Shown piece by piece: positions 25,269-34,354 of a DNA stretch of 64,000 bases. The number at the start of each line of letters is the position of its first letter. The first letter of the stretch is position 1. The DNA is from Rhizobium terrae (lineage in GTDB: Bacteria > Pseudomonadota > Alphaproteobacteria > Rhizobiales > Rhizobiaceae): the NCBI RefSeq assembly GCF_003425685.1, contig NZ_QJKM01000001.1, positions 116,920 through 180,919 of the forward strand. Direction: 5' to 3'. The notes under the pieces were generated by a model that saw only the letters and a list, made by a program, of their open reading frames with translations, had not been told where the DNA came from and made no database searches. The position numbers were made by a program, and so were the translations under genes.

Positions 25269-26264
25269 TCACCTCGTCACATCGATTACCACACGTCCGC
25301 GGATCCTGCCGCCGACAATATCCTCGGCGAGTTGCGGCAGGTTCGACATCGGTTCCATCGTGGTAATTTCCGCCAGCTTGGCCGGATCGAGATCGCGGGC
25401 GAGCCGTGCCCAGGCGGAAAGCCGCTGCTCGCGGGTGGCGATGACGGAATCGACACCGATCAGGGTGACGGCGCGCAGAATATGCGGCAGCACGGTGCCA
25501 GGCAGGTCGGCGCCGCCGGCCAGGCCGCAAGCTGCGACCGCACAGCCGCGCACGGTCTGGGAAAGCACGTTGACGAGCGTGGTGGAACCGACGCTGTCGA
25601 TGCCGCCTGTCCACCGTTCCTTCTGCAGCGGGCCGCCCTTTTCCGAAAGCGCGGCGCGGTCGACGAAGTTCGTGGCGCCGAGCGAGGCCAGATATCCATG
25701 GGTTTCCGGCCGGCCGGTGGAGGCGGTGACATTATAGCCGCGGGCGGCGAGAAGGGCGATCGCCACGGAGCCGACGCCGCCGGCCGCACCCGTTACCAGA
25801 ACCTCACCTTCGCCGGGCTTGATCGAGCCCCATTTTTCGAGCGCATCGACACAGAGCGCGGATGTGTAGCCGGCGGTGCCGATCGCCATCGCCTGTTCCA
25901 TGGAGAAAGCGTCCGGAAGCGGGATCAGCCATTCCGGTCTCACCCGCTGGTAGCGGCCATAGGCTCCCCATTCGGTCTCGGAAAGTCCCCAGCCGTTCAA
26001 TACCACCTTGTCGCCTGGCTTCCACTCGGGAGAGCGGGATTGGAGGACCGTGCCGGCAAGATCGATGCCGCCTATCATCGGCATGCGTCGGGCGATGCGG
26101 CCTTTGCCGGTGATCGCCAGTCCGTCCTTGTAGTTCAGAGTCGAATAGGCGATCTCGACCAGCACGTCGTGGTTGGGAAGGTCGGCCACGGAGATATCTC
26201 TGAAAATGCCCTGCGGCTTGCCGTCGACGGCGTCGATCACCATGGCCCTGAACGTCTCGGTCAT
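25269..26264 (-). CDS. acuI: Acrylyl-CoA reductase-type MDR oxidoreductase
   Basis: The 331-aa enzyme belongs to the YhdH/AcuI branch of zinc-independent medium-chain dehydrogenases: N-terminal STLNYKDGLAITGKG, GIDLAGTV, WGLSETEWGAYGRYQRV and the NADPH-binding GAAGGVGSVAIALL. AcuI reduces acryloyl-CoA to propionyl-CoA with NADPH, in DMSP/acrylate and 3-hydroxypropionate routes and in detoxification. GGGAGAGA precedes the ATG. It is transcribed 31 bp downstream of a gntR gene and is presumably controlled by it. Substrate is inferred from family only. Confidence 0.88.
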   Translation of the reverse strand: MTETFRAMVIDAVDGKPQGIFRDISVADLPNHDVLVEIAYSTLNYKDGLAITGKGRIARRMPMIGGIDLAGTVLQSRSPEWKPGDKVVLNGWGLSETEWGAYGRYQRVRPEWLIPLPDAFSMEQAMAIGTAGYTSALCVDALEKWGSIKPGEGEVLVTGAAGGVGSVAIALLAARGYNVTASTGRPETHGYLASLGATNFVDRAALSEKGGPLQKERWTGGIDSVGSTTLVNVLSQTVRGCAVAACGLAGGADLPGTVLPHILRAVTLIGVDSVIATREQRLSAWARLARDLDPAKLAEITTMEPMSNLPQLAEDIVGGRIRGRVVIDVTR

Positions 26265-26295
26265 GTCTCTCTCCCGATATTATGGTGGATTGGGT

Positions 26296-27051
26296 TCAGG
26301 CGGAGGCCTGTACGGCATCGCGCTCGGCACGCGCGCCGAGCGCGGCGGAATAGCTTTCGCGCACATAGGCGAGGAGCCGCGCGAGCGCGCCGGCGGCTCT
26401 GGCATCCTGCCGCTCGCGCACCGCATCAAGGATTTCCCGATGCAGCGAGGCAACGTGGTGGCGCTCGCGGACGCGGAAGACGATCATGTTGGTGATCGGA
26501 ATGAAGGCCTCGATGACGGTATACATCATCAGCTTCAGAGGGCCATTGCCGGTCGAATCCACCAGCGCCCGGTGAAAGCGAACGTCGGAGGCGCAGAAAT
26601 CCTCGTCGCTGATCGTCTCGTCGAGTTGCAGCGCGATCTCTTCTTCCATGACGGCGAGATCGGCATCGCTGCGATTTTCTGCGGCAAGTCGGCAGCAGAC
26701 AGTCTCCGTCTCCAGCCGGGCAGTGATGATTTCTTCGATATCGAAGGCGCCGATCCCGACAAGCAGGGTCGCGGCACCGGTGATCGCCTTGGACAGGCCT
26801 TCCGGGTCCGGCCGCTTGACGAAATTGCCGCCAGTCGGCCCGCGCTTGGAATGAATAAGGTTCTGGGCAGCGAGGCGCTTCAGGGCCTCGCGCACTGTCG
26901 GGCGGGAAATGCCGAAGCTGCGGGCAAGTTCCTCTTCGGTCGGCAGGCGTTCGTCCACCTTCAGCCGGCCGTCCATGATCGCCGAACGGATGTTGTCGGC
27001 AACCTGTTTGGCAATCCCGGTGCGGACAACCTCGTCGTATTTGAGGATCAT
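26296..27051 (-). CDS. GntR-family (FadR/FCD type) transcriptional regulator
   Basis: A 251-aa regulator with a GntR winged helix (residues ~10-75, ELARSFGISRPTVREALKRLAAQNLI) and a helical FCD ligand-binding domain (~95-235; the metal-binding pattern includes FHRALVDSTGN and the late histidines HHVASLHREILDAV). FCD regulators usually sense organic acids and repress adjacent catabolic genes. It heads an operon with acuI and faces the indolepyruvate oxidoreductase gene. The start ATG has GGGAAGG 9 nt upstream. Confidence 0.9.
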   Translation of the reverse strand: MILKYDEVVRTGIAKQVADNIRSAIMDGRLKVDERLPTEEELARSFGISRPTVREALKRLAAQNLIHSKRGPTGGNFVKRPDPEGLSKAITGAATLLVGIGAFDIEEIITARLETETVCCRLAAENRSDADLAVMEEEIALQLDETISDEDFCASDVRFHRALVDSTGNGPLKLMMYTVIEAFIPITNMIVFRVRERHHVASLHREILDAVRERQDARAAGALARLLAYVRESYSAALGARAERDAVQASA

Positions 27052-27568
27052 GTCGCGGCCTTCCCATAAGCGCCCCGGCCTCGTTGGGCCGTATCTTCCG
27101 TGTCAGTCATGCCATGGCTGAAATCGAAAAGCTATCGCTTTTTAAATATAGGTTTGACAAATAGAGGAATGCGAATAACGTCTCTCGCAAAGCCACCAAG
27201 GCAAGGGGAAGAATATGCGCAAGATGGCTCGGGCCTGGCAAGACGCTGCGCTTTGTAGAGCCGGATTGGGAGGGGATGTCTCCTCGCCCGTCCCCGCGCC
27301 GGCTGGTTGGCTAATACAGTTTGCTGCGCATCCTGAAGGCAAGCCCAATCCTTCGGCCATCCTTGTCGGGAAAGCGTTTTCGGAAGGACGTGCCGATGTG
27401 GCTGCGCGCGAAAAGCCCATCGACAGCGATGCAGGATATGCTCGCAACGCGATGGGAACCTCCACCGTGCGGCGAATGAAGGAGACATGTGAAGTCGATC
27501 ACGTTCTCGTCCGTGGCCTTGTCTTTGAAACGCAGGCCTTGAGCGGTGGGGCACTGGAGCAAGCCTAG
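27052..27568. other. Divergent intergenic region with candidate GntR operator
   Basis: No convincing gene lies in these 517 bp. At 27104-27120 CAGTCATG and CATGGCTG form a near-palindrome (one mismatch) around a single base, suitable as an operator for the adjacent GntR protein. A TTGACA occurs at ~27152 in an AT-rich stretch. An open frame covering 27215-27568 has no family resemblance and is treated as noncoding. Confidence 0.4.
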
Positions 27569-30500
27569 ATGTCCATCCATTCTGCACCGGATACACCTTC
27601 CCCTGATCGCCCCTCTATTGATCGCAAGGTCGGCCTCGACGATCGCTATATGCTGGAAAAAGGCCGTATCCTTGTGTCGGGTACGCAGGCGCTGATCCGC
27701 CTGCCGATGATCCAGCGCCTGCGCGATCTTGCAAAAGGCCTGAATACCGCGGGTTACGTTTCCGGTTACCGCGGCTCGCCGCTGGCAAGCTTCGACCGCG
27801 AGATGGGCAAGGCGAAGAAATATCTCGACGCGGCGCATATCAAATTCCAGCCGGGCCTCAACGAAGACATGGCGGCAACGGCGATCTGGGGCACGCAACA
27901 GACCGGCATGTTCGAAGGTTCGCGCTACGACGGCGTATTCGCCATGTGGTACGGGAAGGGGCCCGGCGTCGACCGCAGCATGGACGTCATCCGCCACGCC
28001 AATGCGGTGGGGACCGACCCGAATGGCGGCGTACTGCTGCTTGTCGGCGACGATCACGGGGCGGTGTCCTCGACGCTGCCGCACCAGAGCGAGCATAACC
28101 TGATCTCCGCCATGGTGCCGCTGCTCTCGCCTGCCGGCGTCGGCGAATATATAGAATACGGCCTGCTCGGGATTGCCATGAGCCGCTATTCCGGTGCCTG
28201 GATCGGCTTCAAGTGCCAGACCGAGATCGTCGAATGTTCTGCAACGGTCGATCTGGACCCTGATAGGCCGGAAATCGTCATCCCGGACGAGGTCTTCGCG
28301 CCGGACGGTTTGTCGCTGCGCTGGCCGGACGGGCCGCATGCGATGGAGCTTCGGCTGGAGCGTAAAATACTTGCAGTGCAGGCTTTTGCACGCGCCAACC
28401 GGATCGACAGCTCCGTGTGGGGCGGAGACGGGCGTGCCCGGCTCGGCATCGTCTCGACCGGCAAATCCTGGCTCGACCTGATGAGCGCGCTGGCGCTGCT
28501 CGGCATCGATGAGGTTCGCGCAAGGGAACTGGGCATTCGGCTCTACAAGGTCGGCATGGTGTGGCCACTGGAGCCCCAAGGCATTGCGGCATTCGCCTCC
28601 GGTCTCGACGAACTGCTGGTGGTGGAGGAGAAGCGCTCCATCCTCGAAGACCAGATCAAGGCGCAGCTCTTCAACTTGGCCGACGGAATGCGGCCGCGCG
28701 TATTCGGCAAGGCTGGCGACGACGGTACTACGCTTCTCAATTCGACCGGCGAAATCAGCGCGCTTTCGGTGGCGCGGGTCATTCTCTCCCGGCTCGGTCC
28801 TCTGGATGCGGATCTGCAGGCCAAGGCTCGGTTCGTGAACGAGATGACGGCCTCCCTCGGCGTGGAGGCGACGGCGCTTCGCCGGGACGCCTATTTCTGC
28901 TCCGGTTGTCCGCACAGTGTCTCGACCCGCCTGCCGGCCGGCAGCCGTGCCTCGACCGGCATCGGCTGCCATATGATGATCATCGGCAACGAGGACCGCA
29001 ACACTTCGACCTTCACGCAGATGGGTGGCGAAGGCGGTTCGTGGATCGGGCTGTCCCAGTTTACCGACGAAAAGCATATCTTCGTCAATATGGGCGACGG
29101 CACCTATTTCCATTCCGGCCTTCTCGCCATCCGTGCCGCAATCGCCGCCAAGGTCAACGCCACCTACAAGATCCTTTACAACGATGCGGTCGCGATGACC
29201 GGCGGGCAGAAGCATGATGGCGAGGTCACCGTGCCCGGCATTGTCGGGCAGATGCTGGCCGAAGGGGCGAAGCGCGTCGTGGTCGTCGCCGAGCGGCCGG
29301 AGGTATGGCAGGGCAATCTGCCGCGCGAGGTTTCCGTCCACCATCGCGACGAGCTGGATGCCGTGCAGCGGGAGTTGCGGGAAGTCCCCGGCATCACCGT
29401 GCTGATTTACGACCAGGTCTGTGCTGCCGAAAAGCGGCGCCGCCGCAAGCGTGGTGCCTTCCCGGTCTCGGACAAGCGTGCCTTCATCAACGAACTGGTC
29501 TGCGAGGGGTGCGGCGACTGTTCCGCCGTCTCCAACTGCATCTCGATCGAGCCGCAGGAGACGGAATTCGGCCGCAAGCGGCGCATCAACCAGTCGAGCT
29601 GCAACACGGATCTCTCCTGCATCAAAGGCTTCTGTCCGAGCTTCGTCACCGTCGAGGGCGGCAGCGTCCGCAAGCCGGCGGCGAAGTCGAAATCGGTAAG
29701 GACGGACGACCTGCCGTTACCGGTATTCGTCACGGATTTCGCGAAACCTTACGGCATGCTGCTTGCCGGTATCGGCGGCACGGGTGTCATTACGGTAAGC
29801 GCCATCCTGGCCCAGGCGGCGTTTCTCGACGGTTTGGCGCTGGTGACGCTCGATCAGACTGGACTGGCGCAGAAGAACGGCTCGGTGGTCTCGCATATCC
29901 GGCTGGCAAAGGACCCGGCGCAGATCAATGCAGCACGCATCGGCCCCGGCGAAAGCGATCTCGTGCTCGGCTTCGATATCGTCGTGGCGGCGCAGAAGAA
30001 TTCGCTGGCCTCTTTTGCAAAGAACAGGACGCGTGCGGTGATCGACGATCATTTCGCGCCGACGGCCTCGTTTGTGAAGGATACGATGATCGACTTCAGG
30101 CAGGAGGCGACGCTGAAATCGTTGCGCCGTGCCGCCGGAGACGAGGCGGTCGAGACCGTTCCGGCGACGGATCTTGCCACGGCGCTGATGGGCGATGCGA
30201 TTGCCGCCAACATGTTCTTGCTCGGCCATGCCTGGCAGCGCGGCCTCGTGCCGATCGGCCTTGATGCGATCGACAAGGCGATCGAGCTGAATGGCACCAG
30301 CATCGCCATGAACCGTGCCGCCTTCGGTTGGGGCCGGCGCGCGGCGGTGGATGTCGAGGCTGTGGCGCGCGAGGCGGGGCTGGTGAAGGCGGAGACGAAG
30401 GCCGAGACGCTGGAAGAGATCGTTGCGAAGCGGATTGCTTTCCTGACGGATTACCAGGATGCGGCCTATGCCGAACGCTATACAGGTCTTGTTGAGACCG

Positions 30501-31063
30501 CCAGAAACGCCGAAATACGGCTGCGCGGGATGACGGGTTTTGCCGAGGTCGTGGCAAAGAACGCTTTTAAACTCATGGCCTACAAGGACGAATATGAAGT
30601 CGCCCGGCTGCACCGCGACCGAAGCTTCGAAAAGAAGCTTGCCGAGCAGTTCGAGGGTGACTTCAAGGTCAAGCATCACCTTGCGCCGCCGCTCTTCTCC
30701 CGCAAGATCGACGGTCGCACCGGTCATCCGGCCAAGATCGCCTTCGGCGGCTGGATCAGGCCTGCGTTTGCGCTATTGGAAAAGCTGAAATTCCTGCGCG
30801 GCACGGCTTTCGATCCTTTCGGCCGCACCGCCGAGCGGCGCATGGAGCGGAAGCTGATCGAAGATTATTTCGCACTGGTGGCCGGGCTTTCCTCCGCACT
30901 GGAAGCCGGCAATCATGGACCTGCCATTGAACTTGCCGGCTTGCCGGACATGATCCGCGGTTTCGGCCCCGTCAAACTTTTGTCCATCGACCGGTTTGAA
31001 AAGCGCAAGGCCGAGCTGCTGGCCCGATTGCGCGCCAACGAACCGATGACCCACGTTGCCTGA
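27569..31063 (+). CDS. Indolepyruvate ferredoxin oxidoreductase family fusion protein
   Basis: The 1164-aa protein joins the alpha/TPP and gamma parts of 2-oxoacid:ferredoxin oxidoreductases in one chain, as in the aerobic alphaproteobacterial IOR type. In order: the N-terminal pyrimidine-binding part (GYVSGYRGSPLASFDREM), the TPP-binding part (CHMMIIGNEDRNTSTFTQMGGEG...MGDGTYFHS), a cysteine cluster CEGCGDCSAVSNC (~645-657) with CNTDLSCIKGFCPSF, and the C-terminal gamma domain (GIGGTGVITVSAILAQAA). It oxidatively decarboxylates an aryl- or branched-chain 2-oxoacid to its acyl-CoA, ending amino-acid catabolism. It is monocistronic or cotranscribed with the nucleoside hydrolase 28 bp downstream. 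Substrate is not determinable here. Confidence 0.92.
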   Translation: MSIHSAPDTPSPDRPSIDRKVGLDDRYMLEKGRILVSGTQALIRLPMIQRLRDLAKGLNTAGYVSGYRGSPLASFDREMGKAKKYLDAAHIKFQPGLNEDMAATAIWGTQQTGMFEGSRYDGVFAMWYGKGPGVDRSMDVIRHANAVGTDPNGGVLLLVGDDHGAVSSTLPHQSEHNLISAMVPLLSPAGVGEYIEYGLLGIAMSRYSGAWIGFKCQTEIVECSATVDLDPDRPEIVIPDEVFAPDGLSLRWPDGPHAMELRLERKILAVQAFARANRIDSSVWGGDGRARLGIVSTGKSWLDLMSALALLGIDEVRARELGIRLYKVGMVWPLEPQGIAAFASGLDELLVVEEKRSILEDQIKAQLFNLADGMRPRVFGKAGDDGTTLLNSTGEISALSVARVILSRLGPLDADLQAKARFVNEMTASLGVEATALRRDAYFCSGCPHSVSTRLPAGSRASTGIGCHMMIIGNEDRNTSTFTQMGGEGGSWIGLSQFTDEKHIFVNMGDGTYFHSGLLAIRAAIAAKVNATYKILYNDAVAMTGGQKHDGEVTVPGIVGQMLAEGAKRVVVVAERPEVWQGNLPREVSVHHRDELDAVQRELREVPGITVLIYDQVCAAEKRRRRKRGAFPVSDKRAFINELVCEGCGDCSAVSNCISIEPQETEFGRKRRINQSSCNTDLSCIKGFCPSFVTVEGGSVRKPAAKSKSVRTDDLPLPVFVTDFAKPYGMLLAGIGGTGVITVSAILAQAAFLDGLALVTLDQTGLAQKNGSVVSHIRLAKDPAQINAARIGPGESDLVLGFDIVVAAQKNSLASFAKNRTRAVIDDHFAPTASFVKDTMIDFRQEATLKSLRRAAGDEAVETVPATDLATALMGDAIAANMFLLGHAWQRGLVPIGLDAIDKAIELNGTSIAMNRAAFGWGRRAAVDVEAVAREAGLVKAETKAETLEEIVAKRIAFLTDYQDAAYAERYTGLVETARNAEIRLRGMTGFAEVVAKNAFKLMAYKDEYEVARLHRDRSFEKKLAEQFEGDFKVKHHLAPPLFSRKIDGRTGHPAKIAFGGWIRPAFALLEKLKFLRGTAFDPFGRTAERRMERKLIEDYFALVAGLSSALEAGNHGPAIELAGLPDMIRGFGPVKLLSIDRFEKRKAELLARLRANEPMTHVA

Positions 31064-31091
31064 CTTTTTCAAAATCCCGAAAGTGACCCGC

Positions 31092-32051
31092 ATGGCAGAA
31101 AAGATCATCATCGATACCGACCCCGGCCAGGACGACGCGCTGGCCATTCTGCTGGCGCTCGGAAGTCCGGAGATCGAGGTGCTGGGCATCGTCGCTGCTG
31201 CCGGCAACGTGCCGCTGTCGCTGACCAATGTAAATATCCGCAAGGTCTGCGAACTGGCGGGCCGGTCCGATGTAAAGGTGTTCGCGGGCTGCAGCCAGCC
31301 GATGTCCGGCACGCTCGTCACGGCAGAATATGTGCATGGCGCGACCGGCATGGATGGTGCCGACCTGCCCGATCCGGTGATGCCGCTGCAGGAGCAGCAC
31401 GGCGTCGATTTCATCATCGAAACGCTGATGACAGAGCCGGCCGGCACGGTGACCGTCTGTACGCTCGGGCCGATGACCAATCTCGGCAAGGCGATGACCA
31501 AGGCGCCTGAGATTGTCGGCCGCATCAAACAGGTGGTGCTGATGGGCGGCGGCTGTTTCGAGGGCGGTAACATCACGCCGGCGGCGGAATTCAACGTCTA
31601 TGTCGATCCGCAGGCCGCGGCCGTGGTGTTCGGCTCCGGCGTACCGATCGTCATGATGCCGCTCGATGTCACCCACAAGACGTTGACGACCCGCGCCCGC
31701 GTCGACGCATTCCGGGCGATCGGCGGACATTTTTCGGAGGTGCTGGTCGGCTGGCTCGACTATTTCGAGCGCTTCGACGTGGCGAAATACGGTAGCGAGG
31801 GTGGGCCGCTGCACGATCCGAACGTCATCGCCTATCTGTTGAAGCCGGAGCTTTATTCCGGGCGACTCTGCAATGTGGAGATCGAGACGGAATCCGAGCT
31901 GACTAAGGGCATGACGGTGGCTGACTGGTGGGGTGTTTCCGGCCGGCCTAAGAACGCGATGTTCATGCGCGATGTCGATGCTGACGGGTTTTATGCGCTG
32001 CTGACCGAACGGTTGGCAGGGATTGCGGCGAAGCGGGTGGCTTTAGTTTGA
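31092..32051 (+). CDS. Inosine-uridine-preferring type nucleoside hydrolase
   Basis: The 319-aa enzyme carries the calcium-binding N-terminal DTDPGQDDALAILLAL (residues ~7-22), the MGGGCFEGGNITPAAEFNVYVDP signature and HDPNVIAYLL with the catalytic-site histidine. It hydrolyses the N-glycosidic bond of ribonucleosides to base and ribose. I start at the ATG at 31092 because it gives the classic MAEKIIIDTDPG N-terminus; the longer TTG start adds residues overlapping the previous gene. It sits next to a pseudouridine-catabolism operon on the other strand, so the two form a nucleoside salvage neighbourhood. Confidence 0.93.
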   Translation: MAEKIIIDTDPGQDDALAILLALGSPEIEVLGIVAAAGNVPLSLTNVNIRKVCELAGRSDVKVFAGCSQPMSGTLVTAEYVHGATGMDGADLPDPVMPLQEQHGVDFIIETLMTEPAGTVTVCTLGPMTNLGKAMTKAPEIVGRIKQVVLMGGGCFEGGNITPAAEFNVYVDPQAAAVVFGSGVPIVMMPLDVTHKTLTTRARVDAFRAIGGHFSEVLVGWLDYFERFDVAKYGSEGGPLHDPNVIAYLLKPELYSGRLCNVEIETESELTKGMTVADWWGVSGRPKNAMFMRDVDADGFYALLTERLAGIAAKRVALV

Positions 32052-32076
32052 GATTTCGCCAGGGCCTGTTCTCTCC

Positions 32077-32190
32077 GTCATCCCTGTGCTCGTCACAGGG
32101 ATCCAGCCAGCTCAAGTCTTTGAGCTGAAAAGCGTCTTTCGCCGCGCAGACGCGCGGCTGCTGGATTCCTGTGACGAGCACAGGAATGAC
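32077..32190. repeat. Nested-hairpin intergenic palindromic element (RIME-like)
   Basis: Two 31-nt arms (32077-32107 and 32160-32190) are inverted copies with two mismatches. Each arm is itself a hairpin (CCCTGTG/CACAGGG, CCTGTG/CACAGG). Between the arms are two more perfect hairpins: AGCTCAA/TTGAGCT (32109-32126) and GCCGCGC/GCGCGGC (32141-32158). This mosaic layout fits the rhizobial intergenic mosaic repeats (RIME-type). It lies between two convergent genes and may also serve as a two-way terminator. Confidence 0.75.
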
Positions 32191-32232
32191 AGAGAATGGG
32201 GCAAGCGACTCCCTCCGACAATGAGGTCGGCT

Positions 32233-34341
32233 CTATTGCAGCGTATTTCTTGGAATAATCAGCGCATCCAGCACCCGCACGCTCTTGCCATCCGATAGCA
32301 CCGCGACCGGGTTGAGATCAATCGCTTCGATATCGTCGCCATATTTCGCGGCAAAATCCGAGAGCTTAACCAGCAATTCGGCAAGCACCTTACGATCCGC
32401 TTTCGGCGCACCGCGATAGCCGTCCAGCAGCGAGGCGAGTTTCGTCTCGCCGATCATCGCTTCCGCGCGGGCAAGGTCGATAGGCAGAAGGTCAAAGGCG
32501 CCGTCCCTGACCAATTCCACCAACACGCCGCCGATGCCGACGACGAGGCCGAAACCGAAGGGTTCGTGGCGTACGAGGCCGACCAGGGCCTCGACGCCGC
32601 CTGACACCGTTTCCTGCACCGAGACGCCGCGTAGATCGGCATCGGGTGCATAGGCGCGGGCGCTTGACATGAGGGCGTCGAAGGCGGTGTGGGCTTCAGC
32701 TTCCGAACCGATGCCGAGCTTTACGCCGCCCGCTTCGGTCTTGTGGAGGATGTCGGGAGATTCGATCTTCATCACGACCGGGAAGCCAAGCCAGGTGGCG
32801 GTTTCGGCGGCGGCATCGGCGGTGGTGACGAGTGCTTCTTTCGGAACGGGCAGGCCTTCGGCGGCCAGTAATGCCTTGGCTTCCCGCTCGGTCAGGGCTC
32901 CGGCTGGCAAAGACTTCTTTTCAAGGGAAGCCTGGCCGGGCCAAGAGACGTTGCGACTTTGCGCGATCAGGCTGGCAATCGCCGTCAACGAGCTCCGCGT
33001 GCCGCGCAATACCGGCACATCTGGAAGCTTGGCCTCGACGGCAGGATGATGGCCGGAAGAGAGGTTGCTCATGAAAACGACCGGCGCCCTGCCGGTTTTG
33101 GCATAGGCGGAGACGGCTTCGGCGATGCCGAGATATTCGGAGGCGCAGAAGCCGTCGAGGCCTGCCGGTGCATCCTGCGCGGCGACGATCAGGCCGATCG
33201 ACGGATCATCTGCCAAGGCGTGCAGCACGTCGCGATAGATACCGCCGTTGGCGAAGACGACGCCGGTCGTGTCGAGCGGGTTCTGTGGCGTCGCGAAGGG
33301 CGGCAGCAGGGTTCTGATCTTCGCGACGGTTTCCGGCTGCAGGTCGGGCAGCGACAGGCCGGCCTCGTCGGCGATGTCGGAGACATGCGCCACGCCGCCA
33401 CCCGAGACCCCGACGATCGCAACGCCCGGCTTGGCTGGGCGCTGTTTCAGGTTCAGGCAAAGCGTCGCCGTCTCCATGAAACCGTCCATGTCTGGTACCT
33501 CAATGATGCCGACCCGCTTGAAGAAGGATCGATAGGCCTCATTGCTGCCGGCAAGCGAGCCGGTATGGGCGGCAGTCGCCTGGGCGCCGCGGACGGAGCG
33601 ACCGGCGCGGAGTGCAATAACCGGCTTGTTGGCAGCATGCATCCTTTCCATCGCGCGGCTAAGCTTTTCCGGTTCACGGATTGCCTCGATGACGATGCCG
33701 ACGGCGTTCGTGGCTTCATCCGTCGCCAGGAATTCCAGATAGTCGGGAATGTCGGTCGCGGCGCTGTTGCCGGAGGAGACGATGTGGCTGAGGCCGAAAC
33801 GACCGGTATTGCCGAGCGCGATGGCACTGGCACCTGAATGGGAAAGGATCGCGAAGCGGCCTTTTTCGAGATTGGTCGAGAGGCTGGAGGAATAAAGCGC
33901 CGCGCCCGTGCCGAGATTGAGGAGGCCGAGACAGTTCGGGCCGCAGATGGCCATGCCGTGGCGGCCTGCGATCTCGATCAACTGCTGCTGGCGCTCGCGG
34001 CCGGTCTCGTCCAGTTCGGCAAAACCGGAGGCCAGCACGACGGCAGCTTTCACGCCTGTCTGGGCGGCCTCTTCCAAGGCTGCAATCACCTTGTCGGCGG
34101 CGATGCCGATGACCGCGACGTCAGGGGCGGCATCCAGCGCTGAGAGGGAGGGAACCGCTTTATAGCCGAAAACCGTTTCCGCCTTCGGATGAACCGGCAT
34201 GATCTTTCCCTGATAACCGAAGCGCATCAGGTTTTTCATCACGTAGCTGGAGGAGGCGTCGGCACGCTCGGTAGCGCCGACGACCGCAATAGAGTGCGGC
34301 GCCATCAAAGCCCGCATCGCATCAAATGTGTTTGCGGGCAT
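32233..34341 (-). CDS. ADP-forming acyl-CoA synthetase (acetate-CoA ligase family)
   Basis: The 702-aa protein has both halves of the NDP-forming acyl-CoA synthetase family in one chain. It has an N-terminal CoA-binding Rossmann domain (SIAVVGATERADASSSYVMKNL), the succinyl-CoA-synthetase-like domains with the phosphohistidine motif AHTGSLAGSNEAY (His ~250), and a C-terminal ATP-grasp (FPVVMKIESPDILHKTEAGGV...AIDLNPV). It activates a carboxylic acid to its CoA thioester with ATP to ADP. The start ATG at 34341 follows GAGGAGG at 8 nt; a TTG two codons earlier is less likely. It is the last gene of the psu operon, 13 bp after an enoyl-CoA hydratase. A second homologue occurs at 57317. Substrate unknown. 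Confidence 0.9.
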   Translation of the reverse strand: MPANTFDAMRALMAPHSIAVVGATERADASSSYVMKNLMRFGYQGKIMPVHPKAETVFGYKAVPSLSALDAAPDVAVIGIAADKVIAALEEAAQTGVKAAVVLASGFAELDETGRERQQQLIEIAGRHGMAICGPNCLGLLNLGTGAALYSSSLSTNLEKGRFAILSHSGASAIALGNTGRFGLSHIVSSGNSAATDIPDYLEFLATDEATNAVGIVIEAIREPEKLSRAMERMHAANKPVIALRAGRSVRGAQATAAHTGSLAGSNEAYRSFFKRVGIIEVPDMDGFMETATLCLNLKQRPAKPGVAIVGVSGGGVAHVSDIADEAGLSLPDLQPETVAKIRTLLPPFATPQNPLDTTGVVFANGGIYRDVLHALADDPSIGLIVAAQDAPAGLDGFCASEYLGIAEAVSAYAKTGRAPVVFMSNLSSGHHPAVEAKLPDVPVLRGTRSSLTAIASLIAQSRNVSWPGQASLEKKSLPAGALTEREAKALLAAEGLPVPKEALVTTADAAAETATWLGFPVVMKIESPDILHKTEAGGVKLGIGSEAEAHTAFDALMSSARAYAPDADLRGVSVQETVSGGVEALVGLVRHEPFGFGLVVGIGGVLVELVRDGAFDLLPIDLARAEAMIGETKLASLLDGYRGAPKADRKVLAELLVKLSDFAAKYGDDIEAIDLNPVAVLSDGKSVRVLDALIIPRNTLQ

Positions 34342-34354
34342 CGGCAAAACCTCC

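Noticed and set aside
27215..27568. 117-aa plus-strand frame before the indolepyruvate oxidoreductase gene
   Set aside because: No family resemblance and no good ribosome site; the opposite strand is also open there, as expected of noncoding high-GC DNA.
27311..29344. 677-aa open frame on the minus strand
   Set aside because: It is entirely antisense to the indolepyruvate oxidoreductase gene, shows no family pattern, and is explained by high-GC codon use keeping the opposite frame open.
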